Shown piece by piece: positions 34,084 to 43,820 of a DNA stretch of 64,000 nucleotides (its first letter is position 1; every line of letters begins with the position of its first letter). Origin of the DNA: Branchiibius cervicis (GTDB lineage: Bacteria > Actinomycetota > Actinomycetes > Actinomycetales > Dermatophilaceae). The position numbers and the translations under genes were made by a program. Where the stretch lies: positions 310,001 to 374,000 of the forward strand of contig NZ_JBHSWJ010000002.1 in NCBI RefSeq assembly GCF_042661605.1, written 5' to 3'. The notes beneath the pieces are model-generated. The model was given only the letters and a program-made list of their open reading frames with translations. It was not told the origin of the DNA and made no database searches.

Positions 34084-34629
34084 TCAGTGCCCGGGAACTA
34101 CCCAGCGGGCGGTCGAGAAGCCCTCGGCCTGCGCCCGCGCGATGGCCTCGGCGACGACTTTCTGCGCGTCGGCGGCACCCACCCAGTGCGAGCCCTCCTC
34201 GACCGACTTGCCCGGCTCGAGCGCCTTGTAGGTCTCGAAGAAGTGTGCGATCTCCTTGAGCAGGAAGGGCTCCACGTCATCGATGTCGTTGATGGCGTCC
34301 CAGCGCGGGTCGCCCGCCGGCACGGTCAGGATCTTGTCGTCGCCGCCGGCCTCGTCGACCATCTTGAAGACACCGATAGCCCGCGCTTCCACGATCGCGC
34401 CGGGGATCACCGAGTCGGTCAACAGCACCAGCGCATCCAGCGGGTCGCCGTCCTCACCGAGGGTGTCCTCGATGTACCCGTAGTCGGTGGGGTAGACCAT
34501 CGAGGTGAACAGGCGCCGGTCCAGCCGGATGCGGCCGGTCTTGTGGTCGATCTCGTACTTGTTGCGGGTCCCGCGCGGGATCTCCACGCTGACGTCGAAT
34601 TCGAGCTGGGCGCTGTTGTCGGTGCTCAT
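34084..34629 (-). CDS. ppa: Inorganic pyrophosphatase (family I)
   Basis: A 181-residue soluble enzyme that hydrolyses pyrophosphate to two phosphates and so drives biosynthesis. Family I residues are clear: IPRGTRNKYEIDHKTGRIRL, YPTDYGYIEDTLGEDGDPLD with metal-binding aspartates, and DDKILTVPAGDPRWDAIND. ATG at 34629 is preferred because the upstream in-frame extension is not conserved in character. It is divergent from dacB across 109 bp. Confidence 0.95.
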   Translation of the reverse strand: MSTDNSAQLEFDVSVEIPRGTRNKYEIDHKTGRIRLDRRLFTSMVYPTDYGYIEDTLGEDGDPLDALVLLTDSVIPGAIVEARAIGVFKMVDEAGGDDKILTVPAGDPRWDAINDIDDVEPFLLKEIAHFFETYKALEPGKSVEEGSHWVGAADAQKVVAEAIARAQAEGFSTARWVVPGH

Positions 34630-34738
34630 CGATACTGCCTCGTTGACGTAGGGTCGCGACCGGTGGGTCGCTGCGGGTTTCCGCCCGACAGTCTGGCGCA
34701 CCGGGGCGCGCGCCCCCAACCCAGGGCAGGAGAGTGAT

Positions 34739-36141
34739 ATGCGCAAGGCGCTGCTCAGCGTCGCCACGATCCTCGTGCTGCTCGCCGGCTACCTGACCCT
34801 CGACATCTTCGACAAGGTCCCCGGCTTCCTCACCCTGGCCGACGCGCCGCGGGCGCCGCTGGCCTCACCGGGAGCTTCCGGTACGCCGACCTCCAGCATC
34901 GCGCCCCCTCACCGTCCCCGTCGCCCACCTCCGATCCCTCGACCCCGGACGCTGCGATCACGCCCGCACAGGTCGCTGCCGCGGTGAAACAACCGCTGGC
35001 CAGTAATTGGCTGGGCACCAAGACCGGTGTCGTGATCCGGGATGTCCGAAGCGGGCAGACCCTCTTCGATGCTTCGGGCAGCACCCCGATGGAGCCGGCC
35101 TCGGTCACCAAGCTGCTGTCGGCGTGGGCGGTGTCGCACACCATGGACCTGCAGCACCGACTGACCACCCGGGTCGTCGCCGGTAGCGGCAACCAGATCG
35201 TCCTGGTGGCCGGGGGAGACACCGCGCTCAACCCCGGGAAGGGCGACCCCAGCAGCGTCAACGGATACGCCGGTCTCGGCGACCTCGCGACCCAGGTCGC
35301 CACGGCCCTGAAGAAGAAGGGGCAGACCTCGGTCGTGATCGCGGTCAACACGGCGTACGCTCCCGGTCCGCTCACCGTCCCCGGCTGGGATCCGGCCTAT
35401 CTGGGCATGGGATACACGGCCCGGATCGCCATGCTCGGCCTGTCCACGCAGCGCGCAAAGGCCGGCATTCCGGCCGTCGCCGACCCGGTGAAGGCGACGA
35501 CGGCGGCGTTCGCCAAGAACCTCACCGCACAAGGCATCACCGTCGCCGGGTTCGCCTCGTCGGGCCCGGCCGACGGCACCACCCTGGGTTCGGTGCAGTC
35601 GGCGCCGCTGGTCGACGTACTCGGGATGGCATTGCAGGACAGCGACAACGCGATGATCGAGTCCTTGGTGCGGCAGGCGGCGTTCACCAAGGGGGTCGCG
35701 GGCGACGACGCGTCCCTGACCGCATGGGTGATGGACACCGTCGCCCAGAGCGGTTTCGACGTGAGCGGCGTGAAACTTGCGGATGTCTGCGGGCTCGCCG
35801 ACGGCACGAGCTTTCCGCCACGATTGCTGGCCGACCTGCTGGAGAAGGGCGCCAGCGGTGCCGACGCCCGGTACCAGGAGGTCATGAGCCGGCTACCGGT
35901 CGGCGGTTGGAACGGCACGATGGACGACCGGTTCCTGCAATCGACCAACAATGCAGGCGCCGGCCAGGTCCGGGCCAAGACCGGCAGCCTGACCGGGGTG
36001 AGTTCGCTGGCAGGCACGGTCCGGACGCAGAGCGGACGGTTGCTGGTCTTCGCGATCATCACCAACGGCCCGCAATCACAGGGCCCGTACGGAGCGCGCG
36101 CCGCCATCGACAACGTGGTGGCTGCCGTCGTGTCCCTGTGA
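34739..36141 (+). CDS. dacB: D-alanyl-D-alanine carboxypeptidase, PBP4 (DacB) type (one apparent frameshift)
   Basis: Adding one base to the C5 run 34904-34908 joins the signal-anchor frame (KALLSVATILVLLAGYLTLD) to the catalytic frame through a Pro/Ser-rich linker, giving about 467 residues. The active-site motifs are SVTK (SxxK), SDN within LQDSDNAMIESL, and KTG within RAKTGSLTGVSSLAG. It acts outside the membrane on peptidoglycan stem peptides. Actinomycetes usually carry dacB followed by a DUF2342-type protease, tilS and hpt, exactly as here. Confidence 0.88.
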
Positions 36142-36158
36142 AGCCATAGGCTGGCCGC

Positions 36159-37196
36159 GTGAGTTTCGTCGACTGGGCCGCTGCGGGCAAGGTCGCCCAC
36201 CGCTTGATCCAGGATGGCCCGGATGTCAGCCTCGGCGAGGCGCACGCCGCCGTGGAGGATCTGCGCGATGCCGCGCAGCGGGCCCGGGGTCCGGTGGCGG
36301 AAACCGCCCGCATGCATTCGCCGTCCAGCGCTGATTCGCCGGTGCTGATCGTCGATCGCACCGTCTGGACCGATATCAACCTGGCCTCCACATCGGCCTT
36401 GCTGGACCCGGTGATCGAGCAGGTGTTCGCCAAGAAGCAGCCCGGCCCGGTGAGCCGCGCCGTGTCGGCCAAGGTCGGCGCGGCAGAGGTGGGGGCCGTC
36501 TTCGGATTCGTGGCCGGCAAGGTGCTGGGTCAGTTCGACATCGCCCCCGGTGGCACGCCGAGCCTGCTGCTCGTGGCCCCCAACATCGTGGCCACCGAGC
36601 GCGAGCTTGCGGTCGATCCCACCGACTTCCGGCTGTGGGTGTGCCTGCACGAGGAGACCCACCGCGTCCAATTGACCGGAGTGCCCTGGCTGCGCGAGCA
36701 CATGATCGAGCGCACCCGGGAGCTGATGCTTGACCTCGTACCCGACCCCGACCAACTGGGCGACCGGCTGCAGCAGGCGCTGCGGGCGCTGCCGGGAATG
36801 CTGCGCGAAGGCGGCGGCGGCCTGGCCGATCTGGTCACGACGCCGCAGCAACGCGAGAAGATGGCCGATCTGACCGCCGTCATGTCCCTGTTGGAGGGGC
36901 ACGCGGACGTGATCATGGACGACGTCGGTCCGCAGGTCGTACCCACCGTTGCCGAGATCCGTCGCAAGTTCACCGCCCGGCGCGGCGGCTCCGGCGGCGT
37001 CGACCGCTTGCTGCGCCGGCTGCTCGGCCTGGACGCCAAGATGCGTCAGTACCGCGACGGCGCCGTCTTCGTGCGCGCGGTCGTCGACGCGGTGGGCATC
37101 GACGGTTTCAACCAGGTCTGGACCTCGCCGCAGACGCTGCCGACCGCGCGGGAGATCGAGAACCCCGCCGCCTGGGTCGCGCGGGTGCACCCCTGA
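36159..37196 (+). CDS. Zinc-dependent metalloprotease family protein (DUF2342)
   Basis: A 345-residue protein from GTG 36159. The zinc motif is HEETH in LWVCLHEETHRVQL near residue 167, with the second conserved segment LLEGHADVIMDDVG. The C-terminus has the family pattern MRQYRDGAVFVRAVVDAVGIDGFNQVW. The family is conserved in actinobacteria between dacB and tilS and is sometimes annotated as coenzyme F420 biosynthesis-associated; its substrate is unknown. No signal peptide is seen. It lies 17 bp after dacB and four bases before tilS. Confidence 0.87.
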   Translation: MSFVDWAAAGKVAHRLIQDGPDVSLGEAHAAVEDLRDAAQRARGPVAETARMHSPSSADSPVLIVDRTVWTDINLASTSALLDPVIEQVFAKKQPGPVSRAVSAKVGAAEVGAVFGFVAGKVLGQFDIAPGGTPSLLLVAPNIVATERELAVDPTDFRLWVCLHEETHRVQLTGVPWLREHMIERTRELMLDLVPDPDQLGDRLQQALRALPGMLREGGGGLADLVTTPQQREKMADLTAVMSLLEGHADVIMDDVGPQVVPTVAEIRRKFTARRGGSGGVDRLLRRLLGLDAKMRQYRDGAVFVRAVVDAVGIDGFNQVWTSPQTLPTAREIENPAAWVARVHP

Positions 37197-37200
37197 CCTG

Positions 37201-38175
37201 ATGCCCGGACCCGATCCCGCGGTCGCCGCGACCCGATCGGCGGTACGCCGGGTGCTGGACGGGGCGGCCGGACAGCGAGTCGTCGTGGCGTGCTCAGGGG
37301 GAGCCGATTCGCTGGCCCTCGCGGCCGCCGTAGCCTTCGAGGCACCGCGCTTGTCCGTCGCGGGCGCCGCCGTCGTGGTCGACCACGGCTTGCAGTCCGG
37401 CTCCGGCCAGGTCGCGGCCCGGGCCGCGCAGCAATGCGGAGCGCTTGGTCTGGAGCCGTCGCTGGTGGTGCGGGTGCAGGTGGCGCAGCAGGGCAGCGGT
37501 CCGGAGGATGCCGCGCGAAACGCCCGGTACTCCGTGCTGACCGATGCCGCGCAGGACCTCGGCGCGAGCGCGATCCTGCTGGCGCACACCCGCGACGACC
37601 AAGCCGAAACGGTGCTGCTCGGGCTGGCGCGGGGCTCCGGTCTGCGGTCGATCGCCGGGATGGCCACCTTCGATGCGCAGCGGGGGCTCGTGCGGCCCTT
37701 CCTGGACATCACCCGCGCCCAGACCGAAGCCGCCTGCGCAGCTCAGGGCCTGACCTGGTGGGACGACCCGCACAACCGTGACCCGCGGTATACCCGGGTC
37801 CGCGCCCGGCAGATCCTGCCCGCCTTGGAGGACGCCCTGGGTCCCGGGGTGGTAGCCGGTCTGGCCCGTACGGCGAGCCTGGCCCGGTCCGACGCCGACG
37901 GCCTGGATGAGTTGGCCGCTACCGCAACCGCTGCCCTGGGTGCGCCGCCGTGGCCCGTGCGGGAACTGAGCCGACTGGTCGAACCCGTCCGGCGGCGCGT
38001 GTGGCGCCGGCTGTTTCCCGAGACCGCCAAGGTGCACATCGACGCACTCGAGCGGCTCCTGGGTGACTGGCACGGCCAGGTGGGAATCGACGTACCCGGT
38101 GGGGTCCGGGTCAGTCGACGCGAGGGCCGGATCGAGGTCGGCCCCTCACCCGGTCGGTCACGTCTAGTTGAATAG
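37201..38175 (+). CDS. tilS: tRNA(Ile)-lysidine synthetase
   Basis: A 324-residue PP-loop enzyme that attaches lysine to C34 of tRNA-Ile(CAU), switching its decoding from AUG to AUA. The PP-loop is VVACSGGADSLALA, and the second conserved segment is LLAHTRDDQAETVLLGLARG. DDPHNRDPRYTRVRARQ closes the catalytic domain. The C-terminal part is short, as in other actinobacteria. ATG at 37201 lies four bases after the preceding stop; an in-frame extension upstream overlaps the protease gene and is rejected. Confidence 0.93.
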   Translation: MPGPDPAVAATRSAVRRVLDGAAGQRVVVACSGGADSLALAAAVAFEAPRLSVAGAAVVVDHGLQSGSGQVAARAAQQCGALGLEPSLVVRVQVAQQGSGPEDAARNARYSVLTDAAQDLGASAILLAHTRDDQAETVLLGLARGSGLRSIAGMATFDAQRGLVRPFLDITRAQTEAACAAQGLTWWDDPHNRDPRYTRVRARQILPALEDALGPGVVAGLARTASLARSDADGLDELAATATAALGAPPWPVRELSRLVEPVRRRVWRRLFPETAKVHIDALERLLGDWHGQVGIDVPGGVRVSRREGRIEVGPSPGRSRLVE

Positions 38176-38180
38176 GTGCC

Positions 38181-38732
38181 ATGGATGCCTCGGACATCTC
38201 CGGTGACCTCGACCATGTGCTCTATACCGAGCGCGAGATCCATGAGCGCCTCGATGAGCTCGCGGCGCAGATCGCGGTCGACTACGAGGGCAAGGACGTC
38301 CTGCTGGTGGGGGTCCTGAAGGGCGCGATCATGGTCATGGCTGACCTGATGCGGGCGCTCCCGACCAGTGTGCCGATGGACTGGATGGCCGTGTCCTCCT
38401 ACGGTTCGGGCACCAAATCCTCCGGCGTCGTACGGATCCTGAAGGACCTGGACACCGATATCCACGACCGGCACGTGCTGATCGTCGAGGACATCATCGA
38501 CTCGGGGCTGACGCTGAACTGGATCCGCAGCAACCTGCTGTCCCGGGGCCCTGCTTCCCTGGAGATCTGCACGCTGCTGCGCAAGCCGGACGCCGCCAAG
38601 GTCACCATCGAGTGCAAGTACGTCGGTTTCGACATTCCGAACGAGTTCGTCGTGGGCTACGGGCTGGACTATGACGAGCGTTACCGCAACCTGCGCGACA
38701 TCGGCACACTCGCTCCGCACGTTTATTCGTAA
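38181..38732 (+). CDS. hpt: Hypoxanthine phosphoribosyltransferase
   Basis: A 183-residue enzyme that salvages hypoxanthine and guanine with PRPP. The PRPP-binding loop is VLIVEDIIDSGLTLNWI, and the flexible-loop region is SSYGSGTKSSG. FDIPNEFVVGYGLDYDERYRN near the end is typical of bacterial HPRT. It is five bases after tilS, so the two are likely co-transcribed. A 179-bp gap to ftsH follows and probably holds the ftsH promoter. Confidence 0.95.
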   Translation: MDASDISGDLDHVLYTEREIHERLDELAAQIAVDYEGKDVLLVGVLKGAIMVMADLMRALPTSVPMDWMAVSSYGSGTKSSGVVRILKDLDTDIHDRHVLIVEDIIDSGLTLNWIRSNLLSRGPASLEICTLLRKPDAAKVTIECKYVGFDIPNEFVVGYGLDYDERYRNLRDIGTLAPHVYS

Positions 38733-38911
38733 ACTGGGTGGTCCGAGGGCTGTGGAACACCCACGACGCCCCGGACGTTGGCGATGGTGGACGGCGTTCG
38801 CTGCTCTTCACGGCGGCGTGTAGCGTCCTGAGCAAGTTCATTCGCAGTTGTTTTGGCAGTCGCGACCCCGGTCGCGCCGACCGGGAGGATCGGGCACAGC
38901 CCGGCAGGTAC

Positions 38912-40946
38912 ATGGATTTCAAGAAGCTCATCCGTAGTCCGGGGCTCTGGCTTGCGCTCGTCGTGGTGGCGGGCGTCATCTGGTTCAGCGTCGGCAGCGT
39001 CGGCGGTTACAACCAGATCACCACGTCCCAGGCGATCGAGCAGATCACGAACAAGAACGTCGAGTCGGCGAAGTTGACGCCCGACTCGGTGAGCCTGACG
39101 TTGACCAAGCCGGTGGAGATCGACGGCAACGCCAACCTGAGCAAGGTCCAGGCGAACTACGTCACCGCCCGCGGTTCGAGCATCGTCAACCTGCTGAACG
39201 AGAACCCCCGTCCCAGGGCTTCGATGACGACACCCAGAAGCAGAACGTCTTTGTGAGCCTGCTCCTGAGCTTGCTGCCCTTCCTGTTGCTCCTCGGCCTG
39301 TTCTGGTTCCTGCTCTCGCAGATGCAGGGCGGCGGCTCGCGGGTGATGCAGTTCGGCAAATCCAAGGCCAAGCTCGCGACCAAGGACATGCCGAAGGTGA
39401 CCTTCGCCGATGTGGCGGGTGCGGACGAGGCGGTCGAGGAACTCCACGAGATCAAGGAGTTCCTGCAGGCCCCGAAGAAGTTCCTCGACGTCGGCGCGAA
39501 GATTCCCAAGGGTGTGCTGCTCTACGGCCCGCCCGGTACCGGTAAGACGTTGCTGGCCCGCGCGGTCGCCGGTGAGGCCGGGGTCCCGTTCTACTCGATC
39601 TCCGGTTCGGACTTCGTCGAGATGTTCGTCGGTGTCGGTGCCTCCCGGGTGCGTGACCTGTTCGACCAGGCCAAGGCCAATGCGCCCGCGATCATCTTCG
39701 TCGACGAGATCGACGCCGTCGGACGGCACCGCGGCGCCGGCCTGGGCGGCGGGCACGATGAGCGCGAGCAGACCCTGAACCAGCTGCTGGTCGAGATGGA
39801 CGGCTTCGACGTCAAGACCAACGTCATCCTGATCGCGGCGACCAACCGGCCCGACATCCTGGACCCGGCGCTGCTGCGCCGGGCCGCTTCGACCGGCAGA
39901 TCGCGGTCGAGGCCCCGGACATGGCCGGCCGGCACCACATCCTGCAGGTGCACGCCAAGGGCAAGCCGATGGCGCCCGACGTCGACCTGCTGACCGTTGC
40001 CCGCCGGACCCCCGGCTTCTCCGGCGCCGACCTGGCCAACGTGTTGAACGAGGCCGCATTGCTGACCGCACGCAGCAATGCGCAGATCATCGACAACCGC
40101 GCGCTGGACGAGGCGATCGACCGGGTGATGGCCGGCCCGCAGAAGCGCACGCGGGTGATGAGCCTGAAGGAACGCAAGATCACCGCCTACCACGAGGGCG
40201 GTCACGCACTGGTGGCGGCGGCGATGAACCACACCGAGCCGGTCAGCAAGATCACGATCCTGCCGCGCGGTCGGGCGTTGGGCTACACCATGGTGCTGCC
40301 GGCCGACGACAAGTACTCCACCACGCGCAACGAGCTGCTCGACCAGCTGGCCTACGCCCTCGGCGGCCGGGTAGCGGAGGAGATCGTCTTCCACGACCCG
40401 AGCACCGGGGCTTCCAACGACATCGAGAAGGCCACCGGACTGGCGCGCAAGATGGTGACGCAGTTCGGGATGAGCGAGCGGATCGGTGCGATCAAGCTCG
40501 GCTCCGGTAACGGCGAGGTCTTTCTCGGCCGGGACATGGGTCATGAGCGCGACTACTCCGAGGTGCTGGCGGGCACCGTCGATGAAGAGGTGCGCCGGCT
40601 CATTGAGGCCGCGCACGACGAGGCGTGGCACGCACTCAACGACAACCGCGACATCCTGGACAACCTGGTCCTCGAACTCCTCGAGAAGGAAACCCTCAAC
40701 GCCGACGCCCTGGCCGAACTGTTCAAGGACGTGCACAAGCGCCCGCGGCGCCAGGTCTGGCTCTCCAGTGATCGGCGCTTGGTCTCGGACCGTCCGCCGG
40801 TCATGACTCCGGCGGAGAAGGAAGCCCTCGCCCGGGGAGAGAAGCCGGAAGAGGACAAGCTGCCGGCCGAAGTGATCGTCGAGGTCCCTGAGGGTGGTTT
40901 CGTCGACGGGTCCAGCAACGGGCATGTCAATCCCACCGAAGGTTGA
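38912..40946 (+). CDS. ftsH: ATP-dependent zinc metalloprotease FtsH (two apparent frameshifts)
   Basis: Adding one base to the C5 run 39205-39209 and one near 39879-39880 joins three frames into about 678 residues. The second repair restores LLRPGRFDRQI, a near-invariant FtsH segment. Order: TM helix (LWLALVVVAGVIWFSVG), periplasmic domain, second TM (LLLSLLPFLLLLGLFWFLL), AAA+ domain with GPPGTGKT and IIFVDEIDAVG, and protease domain with HEGGH. It degrades misfolded membrane proteins. ATG at 38912 has AGGT upstream. As the gene is essential in many bacteria, true inactivation is unlikely. The 3' end overlaps folE by 23 bp. Confidence 0.92.
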
Positions 40947-41508
40947 TCTGGACCGGGCGGCTGCGGCCGTCCGGGAACTGCTCCTGGCACTGGGTGAAGA
41001 CCCGGACCGTGAGGGTCTGCGCGACACCCCCGGCCGGGTGGCGCGCGCGTACGCCGAGCAGTTCGCCGGCATGTGGCAGGAGCCCCAGGATGTCCTGAAC
41101 CGCACGTTCGACGTCTCCCACGACGAGTTGATCATCGTGCGGGACATCGAGCTGTACTCCACCTGCGAACACCACCTGGTGCCATTCCACGGAGTCGCCC
41201 ATGTCGGGTACATCCCGGCGAAGTCGGGCCGGGTGACCGGGCTGTCGAAGATCGCCCGACTGGTGGACGTCTACGCCAAACGGCCGCAGGTCCAGGAGCG
41301 ACTGACCAGCCAGATCGCGGATGCTCTGGTCGAGCACCTCGGTGCGCAGGGTGTCCTGGTCGTGGTGGAGTGCGAGCATCTGTGCATGTCGATGCGTGGG
41401 GTGAAGAAGCCCGGGGCGCTCACCATCACCTCGGCGGTCCGGGGACAGTTGCGCAGTGCGGCGACCCGGGCAGAGGCGATGAGCCTGATCGCGGCACCGC
41501 GGCGGTGA
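40924..41508 (+). CDS. folE: GTP cyclohydrolase I
   Basis: A 194-residue enzyme that converts GTP to dihydroneopterin triphosphate, the first step of folate synthesis. Zn-binding residues are in YSTCEHHLVPFHGVAHVGY and the later VVVECEHLCMSMRG. The start at ATG 40924 gives the family-like MSIPPKVDLDRAAAAVREL and lies within the end of ftsH. GTG at 40894 is an alternative. It is the first of four overlapping folate genes. Confidence 0.95.
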   Translation: MSIPPKVDLDRAAAAVRELLLALGEDPDREGLRDTPGRVARAYAEQFAGMWQEPQDVLNRTFDVSHDELIIVRDIELYSTCEHHLVPFHGVAHVGYIPAKSGRVTGLSKIARLVDVYAKRPQVQERLTSQIADALVEHLGAQGVLVVVECEHLCMSMRGVKKPGALTITSAVRGQLRSAATRAEAMSLIAAPRR

Positions 41509-42341
41509 CCAGCGCCCTGCCGGCCCGGCCGATCGATCGCCCGTTGGTGATGGGCGTCGTCAATGTGACCCCGGATTCGTTCTCCGACGGTGGCCGGTAC
41601 CTGGCTGCCGACGATGCGATCGCGCGGGGTCACCAGCTGATCGCGGACGGCGCGGATCTGCTCGACATCGGGGGTGAATCCACCCGCCCGGGCGCCGGTC
41701 GCCCCAGCGATGACGAGGAGTTGCGGCGCGTCGTACCCGTGGTGCGGGCGTTGGCCGCAGCGGGTCTGCCGATCTCCATCGACACCATGCGGGCGCGCGT
41801 CGCACAGGCGGCGCTGGAGGCCGGCGCACATATTGTCAACGACGTCAGCGGCGGGCTCGCCGACCCCGACCTGGTCCGGGTCGTCGCCCAAGCCGAGGCG
41901 CCGATGATCGCCATGCACTGGCGCGGGCACAGCGCCGATATGCAGCAGCGGGCGCATTACGACGACGTGGTCGAGGATGTGCTGCGGGAGTTGACCGAGC
42001 GCCGTGACGCGCTGCTCGAAGCAGGGGTGCTGCCGGACCGGCTGGTGCTCGATCCCGGGCTGGGGTTCGCCAAGACCGGACCGCAGAACTGGCTGCTGTT
42101 GCGATCGATCGACAGGTTCCACGAACTGCGCCAGCCGGTGCTCGTGGGTGCCTCGCGCAAACGGTTCCTTGAACGCGTCGGTGCCCGCGGGGTCGAACCT
42201 GTGCCTGCGCAGGACCGCGATCTGGCCACCGCCGCAGTCAGCGTGCTGCTGGCACAGGCCGGCGTATGGGGGATCCGGGTGCACGATGCCCGATCCACCC
42301 TCGCGGCCGTCGAAGTCGTGGCAGCGTTGAGATCGTCATGA
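41505..42341 (+). CDS. folP: Dihydropteroate synthase
   Basis: A 278-residue TIM-barrel enzyme joining dihydropterin pyrophosphate and p-aminobenzoate, and the target of sulfonamides. Signature segments are MGVVNVTPDSFSDGGRY and DIGGESTRPGAGRP, with IVNDVSGGLADPD and VLVGASRKRFL further on. GTG at 41505 overlaps the folE stop (GTGA). It is a core folate gene, not a folP2 paralogue. Confidence 0.95.
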   Translation: MTSALPARPIDRPLVMGVVNVTPDSFSDGGRYLAADDAIARGHQLIADGADLLDIGGESTRPGAGRPSDDEELRRVVPVVRALAAAGLPISIDTMRARVAQAALEAGAHIVNDVSGGLADPDLVRVVAQAEAPMIAMHWRGHSADMQQRAHYDDVVEDVLRELTERRDALLEAGVLPDRLVLDPGLGFAKTGPQNWLLLRSIDRFHELRQPVLVGASRKRFLERVGARGVEPVPAQDRDLATAAVSVLLAQAGVWGIRVHDARSTLAAVEVVAALRSS

Positions 42342-42718
42342 CCGATCGGATCGCCCTGCACGGCATCGCCGTCACCGCCTGCCACGGCGTCCTCGACTTC
42401 GAAAAGACCCAGCCGCAGCCCTTCATCGCCGACGTGATCCTCGAGACCGACCTGGCTCCCGCCGGTGCCGGGGACGATCTGGCGGACACGGTCAGCTATG
42501 CGGACGTGGCCCAGGAGACGGTCGCGATCCTCGCCGGGCCGCCGGTGGATCTGATCGAGACCCTGGCCACCCGCATCGCCGAGGCAGCCCTCGACCGCAG
42601 TGCGGTCGAGGCCGTCGAAGTGACGCTGCACAAACCTGATGCACCGGCCGGGGTCGACTTCACACCTGGCGGCGGACCATCGGTCAGCATCCGCCGGGAG
42701 GCCGACCGGGGGCGGTGA
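42338..42718 (+). CDS. folB: Dihydroneopterin aldolase
   Basis: A 126-residue enzyme that cleaves dihydroneopterin to 6-hydroxymethyl-dihydropterin. Conserved features are CHGVLDFEKTQPQPFIADV near the start, DTVSYADVAQE, and the catalytic lysine in VEVTLHKPDAP. ATG at 42338 overlaps the folP stop (ATGA). Confidence 0.94.
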   Translation: MTDRIALHGIAVTACHGVLDFEKTQPQPFIADVILETDLAPAGAGDDLADTVSYADVAQETVAILAGPPVDLIETLATRIAEAALDRSAVEAVEVTLHKPDAPAGVDFTPGGGPSVSIRREADRGR

Positions 42719-43209
42719 TCGCTCTCGGGGCCAACCTCGGAGACCGGCTGGGCACCCTCAGTGCCGCGGTGCGAGCCGTGGCCGCCATCGACGGTCTCCG
42801 GATACTGCGGGTGAGTCCGATTGTCGAAACCGACCCGATCGGACCGGAGCAACCGGACTACCTGAACGCCGTGCTCCTGGCCCGGACGCGCCTGGCTCCG
42901 GCGTCTCTGCTGCGACAGTTGCACCGGATCGAAGCCGACTTCGGTCGGGTGCGGGAGACCCGCTGGGGCGCGCGAAGTCTGGACCTCGACCTGATCCAGG
43001 TGGGCGATCTCGTATCGGACACGCCGACGCTGACCCTGCCGCACCCGCGGGCCCGGGAGCGCGCCTTCGTATTGCAGCCGTGGCTGTCGGCCGACCCCGC
43101 TGCTGCGCTGCGGACTCCGGAGGGAGTACTCCCGGTGGCGACACTCCTCGAGGCGCTGCCGGACCAGGGTGTCCGCCCAGGACCGGACTGGGCCGGAGGT
43201 GGCTGGTGA
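42715..43209 (+). CDS. folK: 2-amino-4-hydroxy-6-hydroxymethyldihydropteridine pyrophosphokinase
   Basis: A 164-residue enzyme that transfers pyrophosphate from ATP to hydroxymethyl-dihydropterin, feeding FolP. Signatures are ALGANLGDRLGTL, SPIVETDPIGPEQPDYLNAV and RWGARSLDLDLIQVGD, followed by LPHPRARERAFVLQPW. GTG at 42715 overlaps the folB stop, and the next gene's GTG overlaps its own stop. Confidence 0.94.
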   Translation: MIALGANLGDRLGTLSAAVRAVAAIDGLRILRVSPIVETDPIGPEQPDYLNAVLLARTRLAPASLLRQLHRIEADFGRVRETRWGARSLDLDLIQVGDLVSDTPTLTLPHPRARERAFVLQPWLSADPAAALRTPEGVLPVATLLEALPDQGVRPGPDWAGGGW

Positions 43210-43708
43210 TCGACCTGTCGGAGGGTGTGCGGATCCGCTACGGGCTGATCGGGGCCGGTGTGGTGCTGGTGCTGTCCTTCTTCGGACTGCGGTGGTGGAC
43301 CTCGCACGGCAACTCGATGCCGACGAACTCCTGGATCACCGTTGTCGTGCTGCTGATGATCGCCGCCGCCGTGATGGTGGCCGGGTGGGAGATCCGGCGC
43401 TACCTACGTGCGCCGAAGGCCGTCGCGCCTCCGTCGCCCCAGCGGGCCCGGGCGACGCTGGTCGCGGCCCAGGCCTGCGCGCTGGCCGGATCGGTGTTCG
43501 CCGGCTGGTACCTGGCCCAGGTGCTGGTCCACATCGACCGGGTCTCCAACGGCGCCGAACGGGCTCCGCTGTGGCTCGCGCTGGTCTCGGGTCTGGCAGC
43601 GACCGTGGTCGCAGTGTGCGGTTTCATCGTGCAGGCGTGGTGCCGTCTGCCCCCGAAGACGAGGACTCCGAGCGACCCGCGGATGGTTACCCGGCCATTC
43701 CCGCGTAG
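43206..43708 (+). CDS. DUF3180 membrane protein (one apparent frameshift)
   Basis: Adding one base to the C5 run 43650-43654 restores the ending PEDEDSERPADGYPAIPA, like other members; unrepaired, the frame runs to 43733 with an unrelated tail. The protein has about 167 residues with four transmembrane segments (YGLIGAGVVLVLSFFGL first). It follows folK in many actinobacteria, but its function is unknown. GTG at 43206 overlaps the folK stop. Confidence 0.75.
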
Positions 43709-43752
43709 GCCGTTGCGATCTAGGTCACACTGACGTACGTTGTCCCCCGGGG

Positions 43753-43768
43753 CTTACTTGTTAGTAAG
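43753..43768. promoter_or_regulatory. Small inverted repeat upstream of the surface-protein gene
   Basis: CTTACT and AGTAAG are separated by TGTT, 52 bp upstream of the start at 43821. A second hairpin (GCGGCAC-G-GTGCCGC) lies between it and the ribosome-binding site GGAGGAGA. The first could be a repressor site. Confidence 0.3.
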
Positions 43769-43820
43769 TTCCAGCAGCGTAGGGCGGCACGGTGCCGCGC
43801 GCAACGGAGGAGACATCTTC

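Noticed and set aside
35397..37712. A 771-codon minus-strand frame across dacB, the metalloprotease and tilS
   Set aside because: Antisense to three well-supported genes with recognisable active sites; the translation is low-complexity.
38912..40946. ftsH as a real pseudogene
   Set aside because: Both breaks are single missing bases, repair restores near-invariant residues, and the gene is usually essential.
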